64,000 nucleotides of DNA, taken from contig DKWX01000042.1 in assembly GCA_002491945.1 (NCBI GenBank), positions 63,245 through 127,244 of the forward strand, read 5' to 3'. This document shows positions 18,035 through 27,936 of this stretch, piece after piece. Numbering within the stretch: position 1 is the first letter of the stretch; each line of letters opens with the position of its first letter. Position numbers and translations under genes: made by a program. The notes under the pieces are model-generated. The model saw nothing but the letters and a program-made list of their open reading frames with translations. It searched no databases and was not told the origin of the DNA. The stretch comes from Porphyromonadaceae bacterium UBA7141 (lineage in GTDB: Bacteria; Bacteroidota; Bacteroidia; Bacteroidales; Muribaculaceae).

Positions 18035-19126
18035 ATGAATCTATTCAGAATCGCATTCCCGACGTCAGGCGCTGTCTCAAATAAATTTGATGACGGACTC
18101 AGAATCATATTTTCCGGCATAGCTGAAGAGCTCACCGAGGGATTGCCCGACAACGGTTTCTTCTTCTCGCAATTCGGCATCGACGCCCCGTTATACGGCA
18201 TTCCTGTGACGGCCGACATCCGGCCGGCCGACGCACATATGACCGATGCCATCTGTGAGGCCAACGACTCCCGACTCCCTCCGCGACTCACATCCACCTC
18301 CAGGCAGACCCATCTGCGACTTGTGGAGGATATCCGCTCTTTGCTGCGGACGCTGGATGGTGATTCTCCGGTGGCACACCATAAAATAATTGCCGCCCGC
18401 GTGAGCAGTCTCCGGATGTCAGTGTCTCCGGCTGAAATATACGACCGTCTCTGCCTCGCCCACCCTCAGGCCTGCGTGTTTCTATTCTCCACAACCATGA
18501 CCGGCACATGGATCGGGGCATCGCCCGAACTGCTCCTTGATGTGTCGCCACGCGGAATCCACACCGTAGCTCTGGCCGGCACAAGACCCTCCGGCACGCC
18601 GGCCGGAACACCCTGGGACAGCAAGAATATCGAGGAACAGAAGATTGTGGCGGATTTCATACTCTCCATTCTACGTGAGGAGGGGCTCGACCCGGAAATT
18701 TCCGACACCTTCACGCATCCCGCCGGAAAGATAGAACATATCTGCAACTACATCTCCGCCTCTTTCCCCAAAGTGGAGATGCCCCCCGCATTCAGCGATA
18801 AGCAACGTCAAAAACTCGATATCCTCACCGATACTCTTATACGTCGCCTATCCCCGACCCCGGCGCTAAGCGGATTCCCGCAGCGCGAGGCCGCAGACTA
18901 TATCAATGCCCATGAGGCCAATCCTCGCGGATGCTACGGTGGAGTGGTAGGGTTTCATACAGCTGAGGCTACGAAAGCCTACGTCAATCTGCGAAGCGCA
19001 CGCCTTGATGTCAGCTCCCATATGGCATGGCTATATGCCGGAGGGGGAATCACACGTGATTCGATCCCAGAAGAGGAGTGGGATGAGACTTGCCGAAAGA
19101 TTTCCACCATGACCGGATGCATGTAG
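18035..19126 (+). CDS. menF: Isochorismate synthase (menaquinone pathway)
   Basis: The enzyme isomerises chorismate to isochorismate, the first committed step to menaquinone. The 363-residue protein has the chorismate-binding fold: GASPELLLDVSPRG, ALAGTRPSGTP, KIEHICNYISA, and a C-terminal catalytic segment with GFPQREAADYI, NPRGCYGGVVG and LYAGGGIT. An EntC-type enzyme is conceivable, but the only downstream pathway visible is the menD-B-C-E cluster 25 kb away. It follows rimO by about 40 bp and may share its transcript. Confidence 0.88.
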   Translation: MNLFRIAFPTSGAVSNKFDDGLRIIFSGIAEELTEGLPDNGFFFSQFGIDAPLYGIPVTADIRPADAHMTDAICEANDSRLPPRLTSTSRQTHLRLVEDIRSLLRTLDGDSPVAHHKIIAARVSSLRMSVSPAEIYDRLCLAHPQACVFLFSTTMTGTWIGASPELLLDVSPRGIHTVALAGTRPSGTPAGTPWDSKNIEEQKIVADFILSILREEGLDPEISDTFTHPAGKIEHICNYISASFPKVEMPPAFSDKQRQKLDILTDTLIRRLSPTPALSGFPQREAADYINAHEANPRGCYGGVVGFHTAEATKAYVNLRSARLDVSSHMAWLYAGGGITRDSIPEEEWDETCRKISTMTGCM

Positions 19127-19138
19127 CCCACCAATCCC

Positions 19139-19169
19139 TTTGCAGCTTTAAAATATTTGATTAACTTTG
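19139..19169 (+). promoter_or_regulatory. Bacteroidetes-type promoter for the M13 peptidase
   Basis: TTTG (19139-19142), a 19-bp spacer and TAACTTTG (19162-19169) match the consensus. The peptidase ATG is about 190 bp downstream, leaving a long leader in which I see no recognised riboswitch. Confidence 0.8.
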
Positions 19170-19360
19170 CAATCAGACGTTTTAATCCGACTGGCCTGTA
19201 TAGCACAGGTTCTCTCTCCCACTCGGCCGCGATATCGCCTCACCTCAACGCAGCCCTTGCCTACCCCCCTCCTACTCCCGCAGTGACGGCACAGGCATAA
19301 CCCTCAAAAGGCCCAAACGGAATCAATCTTCGATTAAGAACCTTTAAACAATACAACTTA

Positions 19361-21394
19361 ATGAAAAGTATTCTACTGCTTTCTGCTCTCGCAGCTGTCA
19401 GCATGACAGCATCAGCAGAACATCTCAAAAGCATCACTGCCGATGAGATTGACAACAGTATCCCCGCAAAAGAGGATTTCTACCGTCATGTCAACCAGCG
19501 CTGGATGGATGCGAACCCCCTCACTCCTGAACACGCCCGCTATGGAAAGTTCAACATCCTCGATGATTCGAGCAAGAACAGAGTGCGACGCATCGTGACC
19601 AATCTGGCTTCCACCAACCCTCAGAAGGGCACCGTGGCCTACAAGATCGCAGCTCTTTATGAGACTGCCATGGATTCCGTGCGCCGCAACAAGCTCGGCG
19701 CACAGCCGGTGCAGGCGCAGCTTCGCAAAATCGATTCGGCCACTCCTGAGCAGATGGACGATCTATTCCTCTGGATGCACAAGGAATACGGCGCTCCGCT
19801 CGTAGGCATCGGAATCCAGGAAGACCTCAACAACTCCTCGCAGTATGCCATGTATATCGGTTCAACAGGTCTCGGGATGGGCGACCGCGACTATTATCTT
19901 AAGACCGATGCCGACAACTCAAAGGTGCGCAAGGCATATACCAACCTCATCCGCAAGCAGATGCAGCTCGCCGGCTTCTCCAAAAAAGACGCTTCGCGAA
20001 TCGCATCCAACGTACTGAAAGTGGAGACTCTGCTCGCTGACTCCACATGGACACGCGAACAGACACGCAATCTCAACGCCATGAACAATGTGCGTTCGCT
20101 CGAATGGGTGAAGCAGAATTACCCGGCATTCCCCTGGGATCGTTTCTTTGTCGAAACCATGGGAATCGAGACTCCGAAGCAGTTTATCGTAACCGAGATG
20201 AACACTGTCGGCCAGGCCAACAAGCTCTACAGCTCTCTCTCCCCCCGCGAACTCAAGGACTACTATCTCTGGGAATTCCTGAGCGGGGCTTCGGGCGCAC
20301 TGAGCGACGACTTCACCAATGCCAACTTTGAATTCAACAAGGTAATCAGCGGCGTGCAGAAAATGCAGCCGCGCTGGAAGCGTTCGCTTGGCGCGGTGGA
20401 AAGCAAACTCGGCGAGGCTGTAGGCCAGCTCTATGTAGAAGAGTATTTCCCTGAATCCTCTAAAGTATATATGGAGGGGCTGGTGGAGAATCTTCGCACT
20501 GCTCTCGGCAAACATATCATCAATCTCCCATGGATGAGCGACGACACGAAGCTCAATGCCATCAAGAAGCTCAACGCCATCACTGTCAAAATCGGATATC
20601 CCGACAACTGGAAGGATTATTCTACTCTTGAAATCGACCCCGAGCTCTCTTACTACGACAATATCCACAACGCCACTATGTGGCAGGTCAACGACCACCT
20701 TCAGAAATGGGGCAAACCCGTCGACCGTTCCGAATGGGGCATGACTCCGCAGACAATCAATGCCTACTACAACCCGCTCAACAATGAAATCGTATTCCCG
20801 GCCGGCATTCTTCAGGCTCCCTTCTTCGATCCCGATGCAAGCGATGCTGAAAACTATGGCGGCATCGGCGTGGTAATCGGGCATGAGCTTACTCACGGAT
20901 TCGACGACCAGGGTTGCAATTTCGACGCAGCCGGCAATATGGTCAACTGGTGGACTTCCGAGGACGCCGAGGCTTTTGCTTCGATGACACAGGGGCTGGC
21001 CGACCAGTTCAATCAGGTTGAAGTGCTCCCGGGTCTGATGGCCAACGGACAGTACACTTTGGGTGAGAATATCGCCGACCAGGGCGGCCTACGCGTGGCT
21101 ATGACTGCATTCCTTGACTCTCAGAAGAAAAAAGGTGTCGATGTGAATTCGGAAGAGGCCAAAATCGACGGATTCGATCCGATTCAGGTTTTCTACATGA
21201 ACTATGCTAACCTTTGGGGTCAGAACATACGTGAAGCCGAGATGCGCAATCTCACCATCAGCGATGTGCACTCTCTTGGCAAAAACCGCGTGAATGTGTC
21301 GCTCAAGAATATCGCACCATTCTTCAAAGCATTCGGCATCACAGAGGGCGACCCGATGTTCCGCCCGGAGTCTGAACGCATCATCATCTGGTAA
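19361..21394 (+). CDS. pepO: Secreted M13-family zinc metallopeptidase (PepO/neprilysin-like)
   Basis: The 677-residue protein has a signal peptide (about residues 1-19, ending TASAEH). An N-terminal M13 domain is followed by the catalytic domain with the zinc motif HELTH (in VIGHELTHGFDDQG, near residue 509) and the third ligand in GENIADQGG. A conserved NAYYNPLNNEIVFPAGIL precedes them. The C-terminus ends in a Trp, typical of M13 enzymes. These peptidases cleave oligopeptides in the periplasm or at the surface. It is monocistronic, with its own promoter and a strong terminator. Confidence 0.94.
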   Translation: MKSILLLSALAAVSMTASAEHLKSITADEIDNSIPAKEDFYRHVNQRWMDANPLTPEHARYGKFNILDDSSKNRVRRIVTNLASTNPQKGTVAYKIAALYETAMDSVRRNKLGAQPVQAQLRKIDSATPEQMDDLFLWMHKEYGAPLVGIGIQEDLNNSSQYAMYIGSTGLGMGDRDYYLKTDADNSKVRKAYTNLIRKQMQLAGFSKKDASRIASNVLKVETLLADSTWTREQTRNLNAMNNVRSLEWVKQNYPAFPWDRFFVETMGIETPKQFIVTEMNTVGQANKLYSSLSPRELKDYYLWEFLSGASGALSDDFTNANFEFNKVISGVQKMQPRWKRSLGAVESKLGEAVGQLYVEEYFPESSKVYMEGLVENLRTALGKHIINLPWMSDDTKLNAIKKLNAITVKIGYPDNWKDYSTLEIDPELSYYDNIHNATMWQVNDHLQKWGKPVDRSEWGMTPQTINAYYNPLNNEIVFPAGILQAPFFDPDASDAENYGGIGVVIGHELTHGFDDQGCNFDAAGNMVNWWTSEDAEAFASMTQGLADQFNQVEVLPGLMANGQYTLGENIADQGGLRVAMTAFLDSQKKKGVDVNSEEAKIDGFDPIQVFYMNYANLWGQNIREAEMRNLTISDVHSLGKNRVNVSLKNIAPFFKAFGITEGDPMFRPESERIIIW

Positions 21395-21453
21395 ACCGAC
21401 ACTTTTCAGCTACCGACAATAATCTACGGCTACTTTAGCCAATCAAATGCCAG

Positions 21454-21490
21454 TCAGGCCATCCGGAAATCCGGATGGCCTGAATTCATT
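21454..21490 (+). terminator. Terminator hairpin after the M13 peptidase
   Basis: A perfect 13-bp stem, TCAGGCCATCCGG / CCGGATGGCCTGA, with a 4-base loop (AAAT) is followed by a T-rich tract. It lies between convergent genes and could serve both strands. Confidence 0.75.
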
Positions 21491-21581
21491 TCTTATGCCG
21501 GGTCTGTTGTCACGGCCGAAGCATCACGGCGGAAACGAATAAAGAGTACATGCAACCACACCTCCGGGGCGATATCTTGAA

Positions 21582-23831
21582 TCATATACGATAGCTCACC
21601 GAGAGGATATGAAGCATATCGATTGCCTCCTCGTCCGCCATCAGCGTAACCCTGTGAAACCGGAATCCCTCAGGATGAAGTCCGCGCAGAGGGGAATAGC
21701 CTTCTGCCACACATATCCATTCCGTCATATCATCACTCCCCTCCACACGCACATGCGCTGCCGCAGTAACTGCCACGCCACATATCCGCTTCTTTCCAAA
21801 TGGATTGCCCAACTTCAAGGGGCGAGTCTGCATCATACTCAATCCGGCCGACTGCCCAACCACGGCAGTTTCACTGTATCCTTCAGAATCGATGCCATTG
21901 TCATCTTGCCGCCATGCCACGCTCAGCCGACACAACGATGCCGCGGCATCGCCAGTGGTATAGAGCACTCCGCAATCCGACATAATCTCAGCCCCGACTG
22001 ATACCGGTGCCCCGGCGACTTCATGCCAGGTACGCCCCGCAGTGTCGAATGCAATCCATCTTCCCTGCGGTGTGGCAATCAGCAGCGATGCCGACCGACC
22101 GTCATACAGCATCCGCGACACAGCGATGCCACCCTTCTCCACATCCGCTGCAACGGAGTCTATGCCATATGACGTCACCGTTCCCGACAATGAGAGGAAA
22201 CATAATCTTCCATCGGCCACAAACCAGATTCCCGACTCTGACTCCGCAGTAAGCGGAGCTCCTGTATGCCGCGATGCCCCCACGCAGGAGGCCAACACAA
22301 AACGACTGATCAGCCGCGCATTATGGTAGCCCCCGTCGCCGCCTGACGTGGCCTGGCGTATGCCGTCGGCACAGAATACATACAGCGCATGCCGCGACTC
22401 GGCCGCGACTCCCTTCCTCAATGTAGCCTGCGTCGCGGCCAGAAGAGGAGCATCGGCTATACGGTCGCGATGACGGTATACCACTCCGTTCTCTTTCATC
22501 GGAGTGAGCAGCGTGCCGCCATCGTACAAGAGCACCCCCTCGTCGGTAAGCGCCCCGCCAACGGCCCTGACCGGAAGAAAATCAGTGAAATCCGGATGCC
22601 ACTCACCCGCGGCGGCATCTGGATGCCGTAATGCGGCGATTCCGCCAGTCACCCCCTGCGTGCCTACATCAAGACTCTTCCGCATGGCAGTTACAGATGC
22701 CAGCCGTGCAGCCATCGCCGCGCGACTGCACGAGGCAAACCTGAAGGCGGTGCCGGATGTGCCTGCAGGGAGGCGCGTAAGCGATATGACGCGGGTGACG
22801 GGATTGCCCCGTGAATCGAAAGCCGTGCGCCATTCCTGTTCGGGAGTGAGATAAAATGTCAGATGCGGGAATACAGAAGTCCATGCACGCTGCATGATGG
22901 AATACGAATAACTTACCCTCAGCGATACAGGCCGCAACGAAAATTCCAGTCCGAGCGCGAGCGTGCTGCCGCGCAGCGCCCATGATGCCACTCTCGCATA
23001 GGGAGGTTCGTAATCAATCCCGCAATCCTGCGGCTGTGCCGGGAGTGCCGTGCCGAAGGCAGCCCCCATACGGCATGGAGCAAGCCACATGCCCGCACAA
23101 CGCGCCGCCGACATATATAGGTCGATTTCACCGCCAACCGCCTCATATATTCGCTCCCGCACACTCTCTTCCACACTATTGGAATCGCCGGCCGACAGCC
23201 ATGCGGCAACCCCGTCTGCGGTAACTTCGAGTCCGTCAAGACTCACATCCACACTTATATCCGGCATATTGCCGGCCATACGCACGTAGCCGTCGAGTAT
23301 TCCGGCCTCGGCAGTGATACTTACAGCCGGAGCCTCCGGGAGGGAGTCAAGCCATCTGTAATCATCAGCGACGGCGTCATACACGAGCCATCCCAAACCT
23401 TCGCTTCCGGCCAGCACCACCATCCCGCGCCATGGCCAGGCTCCGGCCAGCCGGCCAAGACGTGAAGGCCATATGGCAATATTGCGGCAGCTCCCGGTCC
23501 CATCCATCCGCCGCCAGCACAATGCCCCGTTGGCCTGCATGGCTATGATATGCCGCACACCGGCCGACGTGTCGGGCCGATGCAGCGTCAACAGCCGGCA
23601 CCCTGGAGGAAGAGCCACACCATTTTCCGGAATCAGACCTACTTCACATATCTTCGACACATCCCCCTTTGACGGGGCCGATGCGTCAGGATTACCCGAG
23701 TCTGGCGACCCACTGTCAGGCTCAAGCCACTCCACATTGCAGAAATCAGCCACTTCTCCGTCGCGACAGGTGAGGTCAGATCTCCGCGAGGGGCGCACCA
23801 GATCAATCATCACATCCTTGCGTCTCTTCAT
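21582..23831 (-). CDS. Large orphan protein, beta-propeller-like, possibly phage-derived
   Basis: I do not recognise this 749-residue protein with certainty. It has no signal peptide or membrane segment. It shows repeated short beta-strand blocks with turn motifs (GVLLYDGGTLL, ALYVFCADGIRQA, GIWFVADGRLCFLSLSG, RGRWIAF-like strands), suggesting a beta-propeller or beta-sandwich array. The pattern of an FCxDGI strand, then a stretch ending ISR, then GIWFVADGRL, recalls large structural proteins of Bacteroidales phages; this is from memory of the family pattern, not a search. It stands alone on the minus strand between the M13 peptidase terminator and the patatin gene. Nothing else phage-like is nearby. 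Frame and codon use look intact, so it is not an obvious pseudogene. Confidence 0.6.
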   Translation of the reverse strand: MKRRKDVMIDLVRPSRRSDLTCRDGEVADFCNVEWLEPDSGSPDSGNPDASAPSKGDVSKICEVGLIPENGVALPPGCRLLTLHRPDTSAGVRHIIAMQANGALCWRRMDGTGSCRNIAIWPSRLGRLAGAWPWRGMVVLAGSEGLGWLVYDAVADDYRWLDSLPEAPAVSITAEAGILDGYVRMAGNMPDISVDVSLDGLEVTADGVAAWLSAGDSNSVEESVRERIYEAVGGEIDLYMSAARCAGMWLAPCRMGAAFGTALPAQPQDCGIDYEPPYARVASWALRGSTLALGLEFSLRPVSLRVSYSYSIMQRAWTSVFPHLTFYLTPEQEWRTAFDSRGNPVTRVISLTRLPAGTSGTAFRFASCSRAAMAARLASVTAMRKSLDVGTQGVTGGIAALRHPDAAAGEWHPDFTDFLPVRAVGGALTDEGVLLYDGGTLLTPMKENGVVYRHRDRIADAPLLAATQATLRKGVAAESRHALYVFCADGIRQATSGGDGGYHNARLISRFVLASCVGASRHTGAPLTAESESGIWFVADGRLCFLSLSGTVTSYGIDSVAADVEKGGIAVSRMLYDGRSASLLIATPQGRWIAFDTAGRTWHEVAGAPVSVGAEIMSDCGVLYTTGDAAASLCRLSVAWRQDDNGIDSEGYSETAVVGQSAGLSMMQTRPLKLGNPFGKKRICGVAVTAAAHVRVEGSDDMTEWICVAEGYSPLRGLHPEGFRFHRVTLMADEEAIDMLHILSVSYRI

Positions 23832-23931
23832 ACTACACCGTTTTTTAGATGCGAATCTACACTTTGCAGCGCATAAGCATAAGATATCTGTTGATTTTTC
23901 ACAGAAAAGAGATGAAGATTATCCCCTTTTA

Positions 23932-23963
23932 TTTTCAGTTTAAGGAGGGATTTATTAATTTTG
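23932..23963 (+). promoter_or_regulatory. Candidate promoter for patatin-GH13
   Basis: TAATTTTG (23956-23963) is a perfect -7 match. The upstream TTTT (23932-23935) at 20 bp is only an approximate -33 element. The ATG is 100 bp downstream. On the opposite strand I found no convincing promoter for the orphan gene. Confidence 0.5.
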
Positions 23964-24063
23964 CAGTGTATTTGCACGACATCTACGGTCATCCGTCTTT
24001 CCGACACGCAGTCATGTCGTCCGCAATACATTGGCTAATAATTAACTATCACGTCCGATTAAT

Positions 24064-24891
24064 ATGGCATTCAAAATAGAGGGACTTCTTGAGCGCATCG
24101 GCCTCAATAGCCGCACTCCCCGTCTGGGGATAGCTTTCAGCGGGGGGGGAGCCAAGGGGTTCACGCATATCGGTGCCATGATGGCCTTTGAGACATTCGG
24201 CATGAAGCCCGACATCGTCTCTGGCGTCTCGGCCGGCTCTATCGCCTGCACTCTATATGCCGCCGGACTCACACCCAACGATATGATGGCATGCTTCGAA
24301 GAGTATGACTCGTTCGGCGCATTCGCCGAGGTGACTCTTCCGAAGTCAGGGTTCTTCAAAATGGACCGGTTCGCAAAACTGCTCGACAGCTGGCTCCCGG
24401 TGAAGAATCTCGAGGAACTCTCGATTCCAACCGTAGTATGCGCCACCGATATCGATGCCGGGAAGTCTGTCGGATGGTCGAAGGGGGCTATAGTGCCCCG
24501 GGTAATAGCATCTTGCAGCATACCCATCATTTTTCATCCCGTAAGAATCAACGGTGTCAATTACGTCGACGGGGGTGTATTGCGGAATCTTCCGGCCTGG
24601 GCGATCCGCAAGCACTGTCATACGCTATACGGACTCAATTGCGCCCCTCTCGACCGCGACTATCACTACAAGGGAACTCTGCTCGACATCACAATGCGCA
24701 CCTACAGCCTGATGTCGAAATCAAACACACTTCAGGATCTGGAACTGTGCGACTACGTGGTGCGCTCTCCGGGCACACGTTTCGGCACTTTCGACCTCTC
24801 CGCCCTGCGCGAAGCCGTAAGGGTGGGATACGATGCCACATGCAAGGTAATCGAGGAGGCTCTCGAAAAACCTAACCGAAAGAAAAACTGA
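24064..24891 (+). CDS. Patatin-like phospholipase
   Basis: The 275-residue protein carries all patatin hallmarks: the oxyanion-hole loop SGGGAKG (near residue 26), the nucleophile elbow GVSAG (Ser near residue 58) and the catalytic-dyad Asp in VDGGVLRN. The family hydrolyses acyl esters of phospholipids or other lipids. No signal peptide is visible, so it is probably cytoplasmic. It is separated from the GH13 gene by only 4 bp, so the two are cotranscribed, although no functional link is evident. Confidence 0.92.
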   Translation: MAFKIEGLLERIGLNSRTPRLGIAFSGGGAKGFTHIGAMMAFETFGMKPDIVSGVSAGSIACTLYAAGLTPNDMMACFEEYDSFGAFAEVTLPKSGFFKMDRFAKLLDSWLPVKNLEELSIPTVVCATDIDAGKSVGWSKGAIVPRVIASCSIPIIFHPVRINGVNYVDGGVLRNLPAWAIRKHCHTLYGLNCAPLDRDYHYKGTLLDITMRTYSLMSKSNTLQDLELCDYVVRSPGTRFGTFDLSALREAVRVGYDATCKVIEEALEKPNRKKN

Positions 24892-24895
24892 ACTG

Positions 24896-26737
24896 ATGAA
24901 CGACTCATTACATAAAGATATTGAAATTGGCCGTGGCAAGGAGCGTCCGGTAATCTACCAGACTTTCCCCCGCATATTTACAAATACCAATTCCAACAAT
25001 CGTTTTGCCGGCACGCTCGACGACAATGGGTCTGGCCGACTTGCCGACTATACGCCCACCCTTCTGAATTCGCTGAAGGAAATGGGCGTCAACTGTATCT
25101 GGCTCACTGGAGTCATCGAACACGCCACTAAATCGGATTTCTCCAGATGGGGAATACCCGCCGACAATCCGAATGTGGTCAAGGGGGAGGCCGGCTCTCC
25201 TTATGCAATTAAGGATTATTACGATATTGACCCGGCTATCGCCGTCGACCCCGAACGCCGTATGGAGGAGTTTGAAGACTGCGTGAAGCGTATACATAAT
25301 GCCGGGATGAAGGTGCTCATTGATTTCGTACCCAACCACACGGCCCGCCAATACCATTCAGATGTGGCTCCGGCGGGAATCCGTGACTTCGGTGCCGATG
25401 ACGACACAACGATGCACTTCCTCGCCTCCAACAACTACTATTACGCCACCAACCAGCAGTTTGCTCCCGGATTCGATATCGCGGCGCCGGGCACTCGGCC
25501 TTATGTGGAATTTCCTGCGAAGGCCACCGGCAACGACTGTTTTTCCCCTTTCTGCAGCCGCAATGACTGGTATGAGACCGTAAAACTCAACTACGGCCAT
25601 GACTTCGACAACAATACCGACCATTTCGATCCTCTGCCCAACACTTGGCTAAAGATGCTGCATATACTCCGGTTCTGGGCCTCTAAGGGTATCGACGGAT
25701 TCCGTTGCGACATGGTATTCATGGTGCCTCTTCCTTTCTGGCACTGGGCTATTCCTCAGGTGAAGCAGGATTATCCCGACGTGGTATTTATCGGCGAAAT
25801 CTATGATGTGGGTCTTTACCGCCCATTCCTCGGATACGGATGTTTCGACTATCTCTACGATAAAGTAAACCTCTACGACAAACTGGTGGGCATCGAACGC
25901 TGGAACTATTCGGCTGCCCAGCTTACGTCGGCATGGCAGACTGTAGACGGTATCGGCGACAGGATGCTCAACTTCCTCGAAAATCATGATGAGGTGCGCT
26001 TCGGATCGGTGGAATTCGCAGGCGACCCGACACGCGTAGTGCCACATCTCGTGGTCAGCTCCATGATTTCATCCGGACCAGTCATGATATATTACGGCCA
26101 GGAATTAGGAGAGTCGGCCCGCGAGAACGAGGGATTTGCTGGATATAACAACCGCTCCACAATCTTCGACTACTGGAGCTACGACACGATGCGCCGATGG
26201 TATGACAACGGAAAATGCCACACCAGCAAGCTCAATGCGCATGAGAAATGGCTTAGAAATCTGTATGCCCGGGTGCTCAATCTTATCAATGAGCGTCAGG
26301 CTCTGCGCCAAGGCGCGTTCTTCGACCTGATGTATGCAAATCTCGGACACGAAGGATTCGACCCTCACCATTGTTTCTGCTTCCTGCGCCATTCGGACGA
26401 GGAGGCGATGCTGATATGTGTCAACTTCGCAGATAATGATGTCGACCTGACATTACGCATTCCTGAACTTGCATTCGACATGGCTCGTCTGCATGAGGGC
26501 AATATCTCCACCCGCGACCTTCTTTGGGAGCGTCCCGCCTCTCTGCTACTCTCCCGCACCGAACCGATGCGACTGCGCATTCCTGCCCGCAACGCCGCCA
26601 TACTCCCGCTGCGGGGAGAGGCTGTCGCCATCAAGCCGCTGCGCGATGCTCAATCAGCCCCGGCTTCCCGCATTCTCTCTCCGGATTCCGGCACACATGA
26701 CGGAGTGCACGCTTCTCCGGCTGTTTCCCGACAATGA
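24896..26737 (+). CDS. Cytoplasmic GH13 alpha-amylase-family glycosidase
   Basis: The 613-residue protein has no signal peptide and a full GH13 barrel. Region I is DFVPNHTA. Region II GFRCDMVFMV carries the nucleophile Asp, VFIGEIYD the acid/base Glu, and FLENHDEVRF the third Asp. A small C-terminal beta domain follows, with a low-complexity tail of about 35 residues. Family members hydrolyse or transglycosylate alpha-glucans; the exact substrate cannot be read from the sequence. It follows the patatin gene by 4 bp. Confidence 0.88.
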   Translation: MNDSLHKDIEIGRGKERPVIYQTFPRIFTNTNSNNRFAGTLDDNGSGRLADYTPTLLNSLKEMGVNCIWLTGVIEHATKSDFSRWGIPADNPNVVKGEAGSPYAIKDYYDIDPAIAVDPERRMEEFEDCVKRIHNAGMKVLIDFVPNHTARQYHSDVAPAGIRDFGADDDTTMHFLASNNYYYATNQQFAPGFDIAAPGTRPYVEFPAKATGNDCFSPFCSRNDWYETVKLNYGHDFDNNTDHFDPLPNTWLKMLHILRFWASKGIDGFRCDMVFMVPLPFWHWAIPQVKQDYPDVVFIGEIYDVGLYRPFLGYGCFDYLYDKVNLYDKLVGIERWNYSAAQLTSAWQTVDGIGDRMLNFLENHDEVRFGSVEFAGDPTRVVPHLVVSSMISSGPVMIYYGQELGESARENEGFAGYNNRSTIFDYWSYDTMRRWYDNGKCHTSKLNAHEKWLRNLYARVLNLINERQALRQGAFFDLMYANLGHEGFDPHHCFCFLRHSDEEAMLICVNFADNDVDLTLRIPELAFDMARLHEGNISTRDLLWERPASLLLSRTEPMRLRIPARNAAILPLRGEAVAIKPLRDAQSAPASRILSPDSGTHDGVHASPAVSRQ

Positions 26738-26773
26738 TAAGAATTTTTCATCATCATATTTTTTTCTTTGATT

Positions 26774-27718
26774 ATGAGCAATAGTCTTCCCCCCATCAAG
26801 GTGTTTGCAGGCACCAACAGCCAGTATCTCGGCGAGGCGATCTGCAAGGATCTCGGCATCGAACTCGGCAAGATGAAAGTAGAACGTTTTGCCGACGGTG
26901 AATTCGAGGTAGGTTTTGAGGAATCAATCCGTGGTGCGGAGGTGTATCTTGTGCAGAGCACTTTCCCCAACTCCGACAATCTGATGGAGCTTCTCCTGAT
27001 GATTGATGCCGCCAAACGCGCATCAGCAGGAAAAATCATCGCCGTGCTCCCATATTTCGGATGGGCACGCCAGGACCGCAAGGATAAGCCGCGTGTCTCT
27101 ATCGCCGCCAAACTGGTGGCCGATCTGCTGAGTGTGGCCGGCATCGACCGCCTGATCACCATGGACCTCCATGCCGACCAGATTCAGGGATTCTTCAATG
27201 TCCCGGTCGACCATCTCTACGCTTCCTCTATCTTCATCCCCTATCTGGAGAGCCTGCATCTCAAGGAGATGGTAATAGCTTCGCCCGACGTCGGCGGTGC
27301 GAAACGCGCCAATTCTTATGCAAAATACTTCGATGTGCCTCTCGTGCTCTGCCACAAGCAGCGCGCCAAGGCGAATGTCGTGGAGAAAATGACTGTCATC
27401 GGCGATGTGGAGGGTAAGAATGTTGTGCTTATCGATGATATCGTCGACACTGCCGGCACCATCACCAAGGCTGCCGACCTGCTCCTCAGCTTCGGCGCAA
27501 AGTCTGTGCGCGCGCTCTGCTCGCACCCCGTGATGTCGGATCCCGCAACCGACCGCGTGCTCTCATCCGGCCTGACTGAAATCATCTTCACCGACTCTAT
27601 CCCTTACGTGAAGGACAACAATAAAGCTGTGGTGCTCCCTGTGGCAAAACTCTTTGCCGACACAATCCGCCGCATCCACAACAATCAGTCAATCTCTTCG
27701 CAATATCTCTTCAAATAA
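26774..27718 (+). CDS. prs: Ribose-phosphate pyrophosphokinase (PRPP synthase)
   Basis: The enzyme makes PRPP from ribose 5-phosphate and ATP for nucleotide, histidine and NAD synthesis. The 314-residue protein begins with the ATG at 26774; an in-frame TTG two codons upstream is weaker. It shows ADGEFEVGF, YFGWARQDRKDKPR, MDLHADQIQGFF and the PRPP-binding loop VVLIDDIVDTAGTI. Length is normal. It follows the GH13 gene by about 36 bp and ends before a terminator. Confidence 0.96.
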   Translation: MSNSLPPIKVFAGTNSQYLGEAICKDLGIELGKMKVERFADGEFEVGFEESIRGAEVYLVQSTFPNSDNLMELLLMIDAAKRASAGKIIAVLPYFGWARQDRKDKPRVSIAAKLVADLLSVAGIDRLITMDLHADQIQGFFNVPVDHLYASSIFIPYLESLHLKEMVIASPDVGGAKRANSYAKYFDVPLVLCHKQRAKANVVEKMTVIGDVEGKNVVLIDDIVDTAGTITKAADLLLSFGAKSVRALCSHPVMSDPATDRVLSSGLTEIIFTDSIPYVKDNNKAVVLPVAKLFADTIRRIHNNQSISSQYLFK

Positions 27719-27761
27719 TCCTGTTTCCGACACCGTCAGCGCCGCAGGAAATGCCATAACC

Positions 27762-27800
27762 CAGACGCTTCTCCGGATTCGGGGAAGCGTCTGTTGCTTT
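27762..27800 (+). terminator. Terminator after prs
   Basis: The stem CAGACGCTTC / GAAGCGTCTG (27762-27771 and 27784-27793) has additional pairing inside the loop, followed by TTGCTTTC. Confidence 0.7.
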
Positions 27801-27822
27801 CATATGCCCGCATATCGCACAC

Positions 27823-27869
27823 AAAAAAAAGACCGACCCACCGGGCATATATGCCTTGGCGGGTCGGTC
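27823..27869 (-). terminator. Strong terminator for the DUF3861 gene (minus strand)
   Basis: Read on the minus strand, GACCGACCCGCC pairs with GGTGGGTCGGTC around a loop containing the palindrome GCATATATGC. A run of eight T follows. This is a textbook intrinsic terminator facing the prs terminator. Confidence 0.8.
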
Positions 27870-27936
27870 GAGCTTTTGGATATTACTCGTTGTCGATGCG
27901 CTCCCTTTTTGACGGAGCAGAATCTGATTCAGCTGT

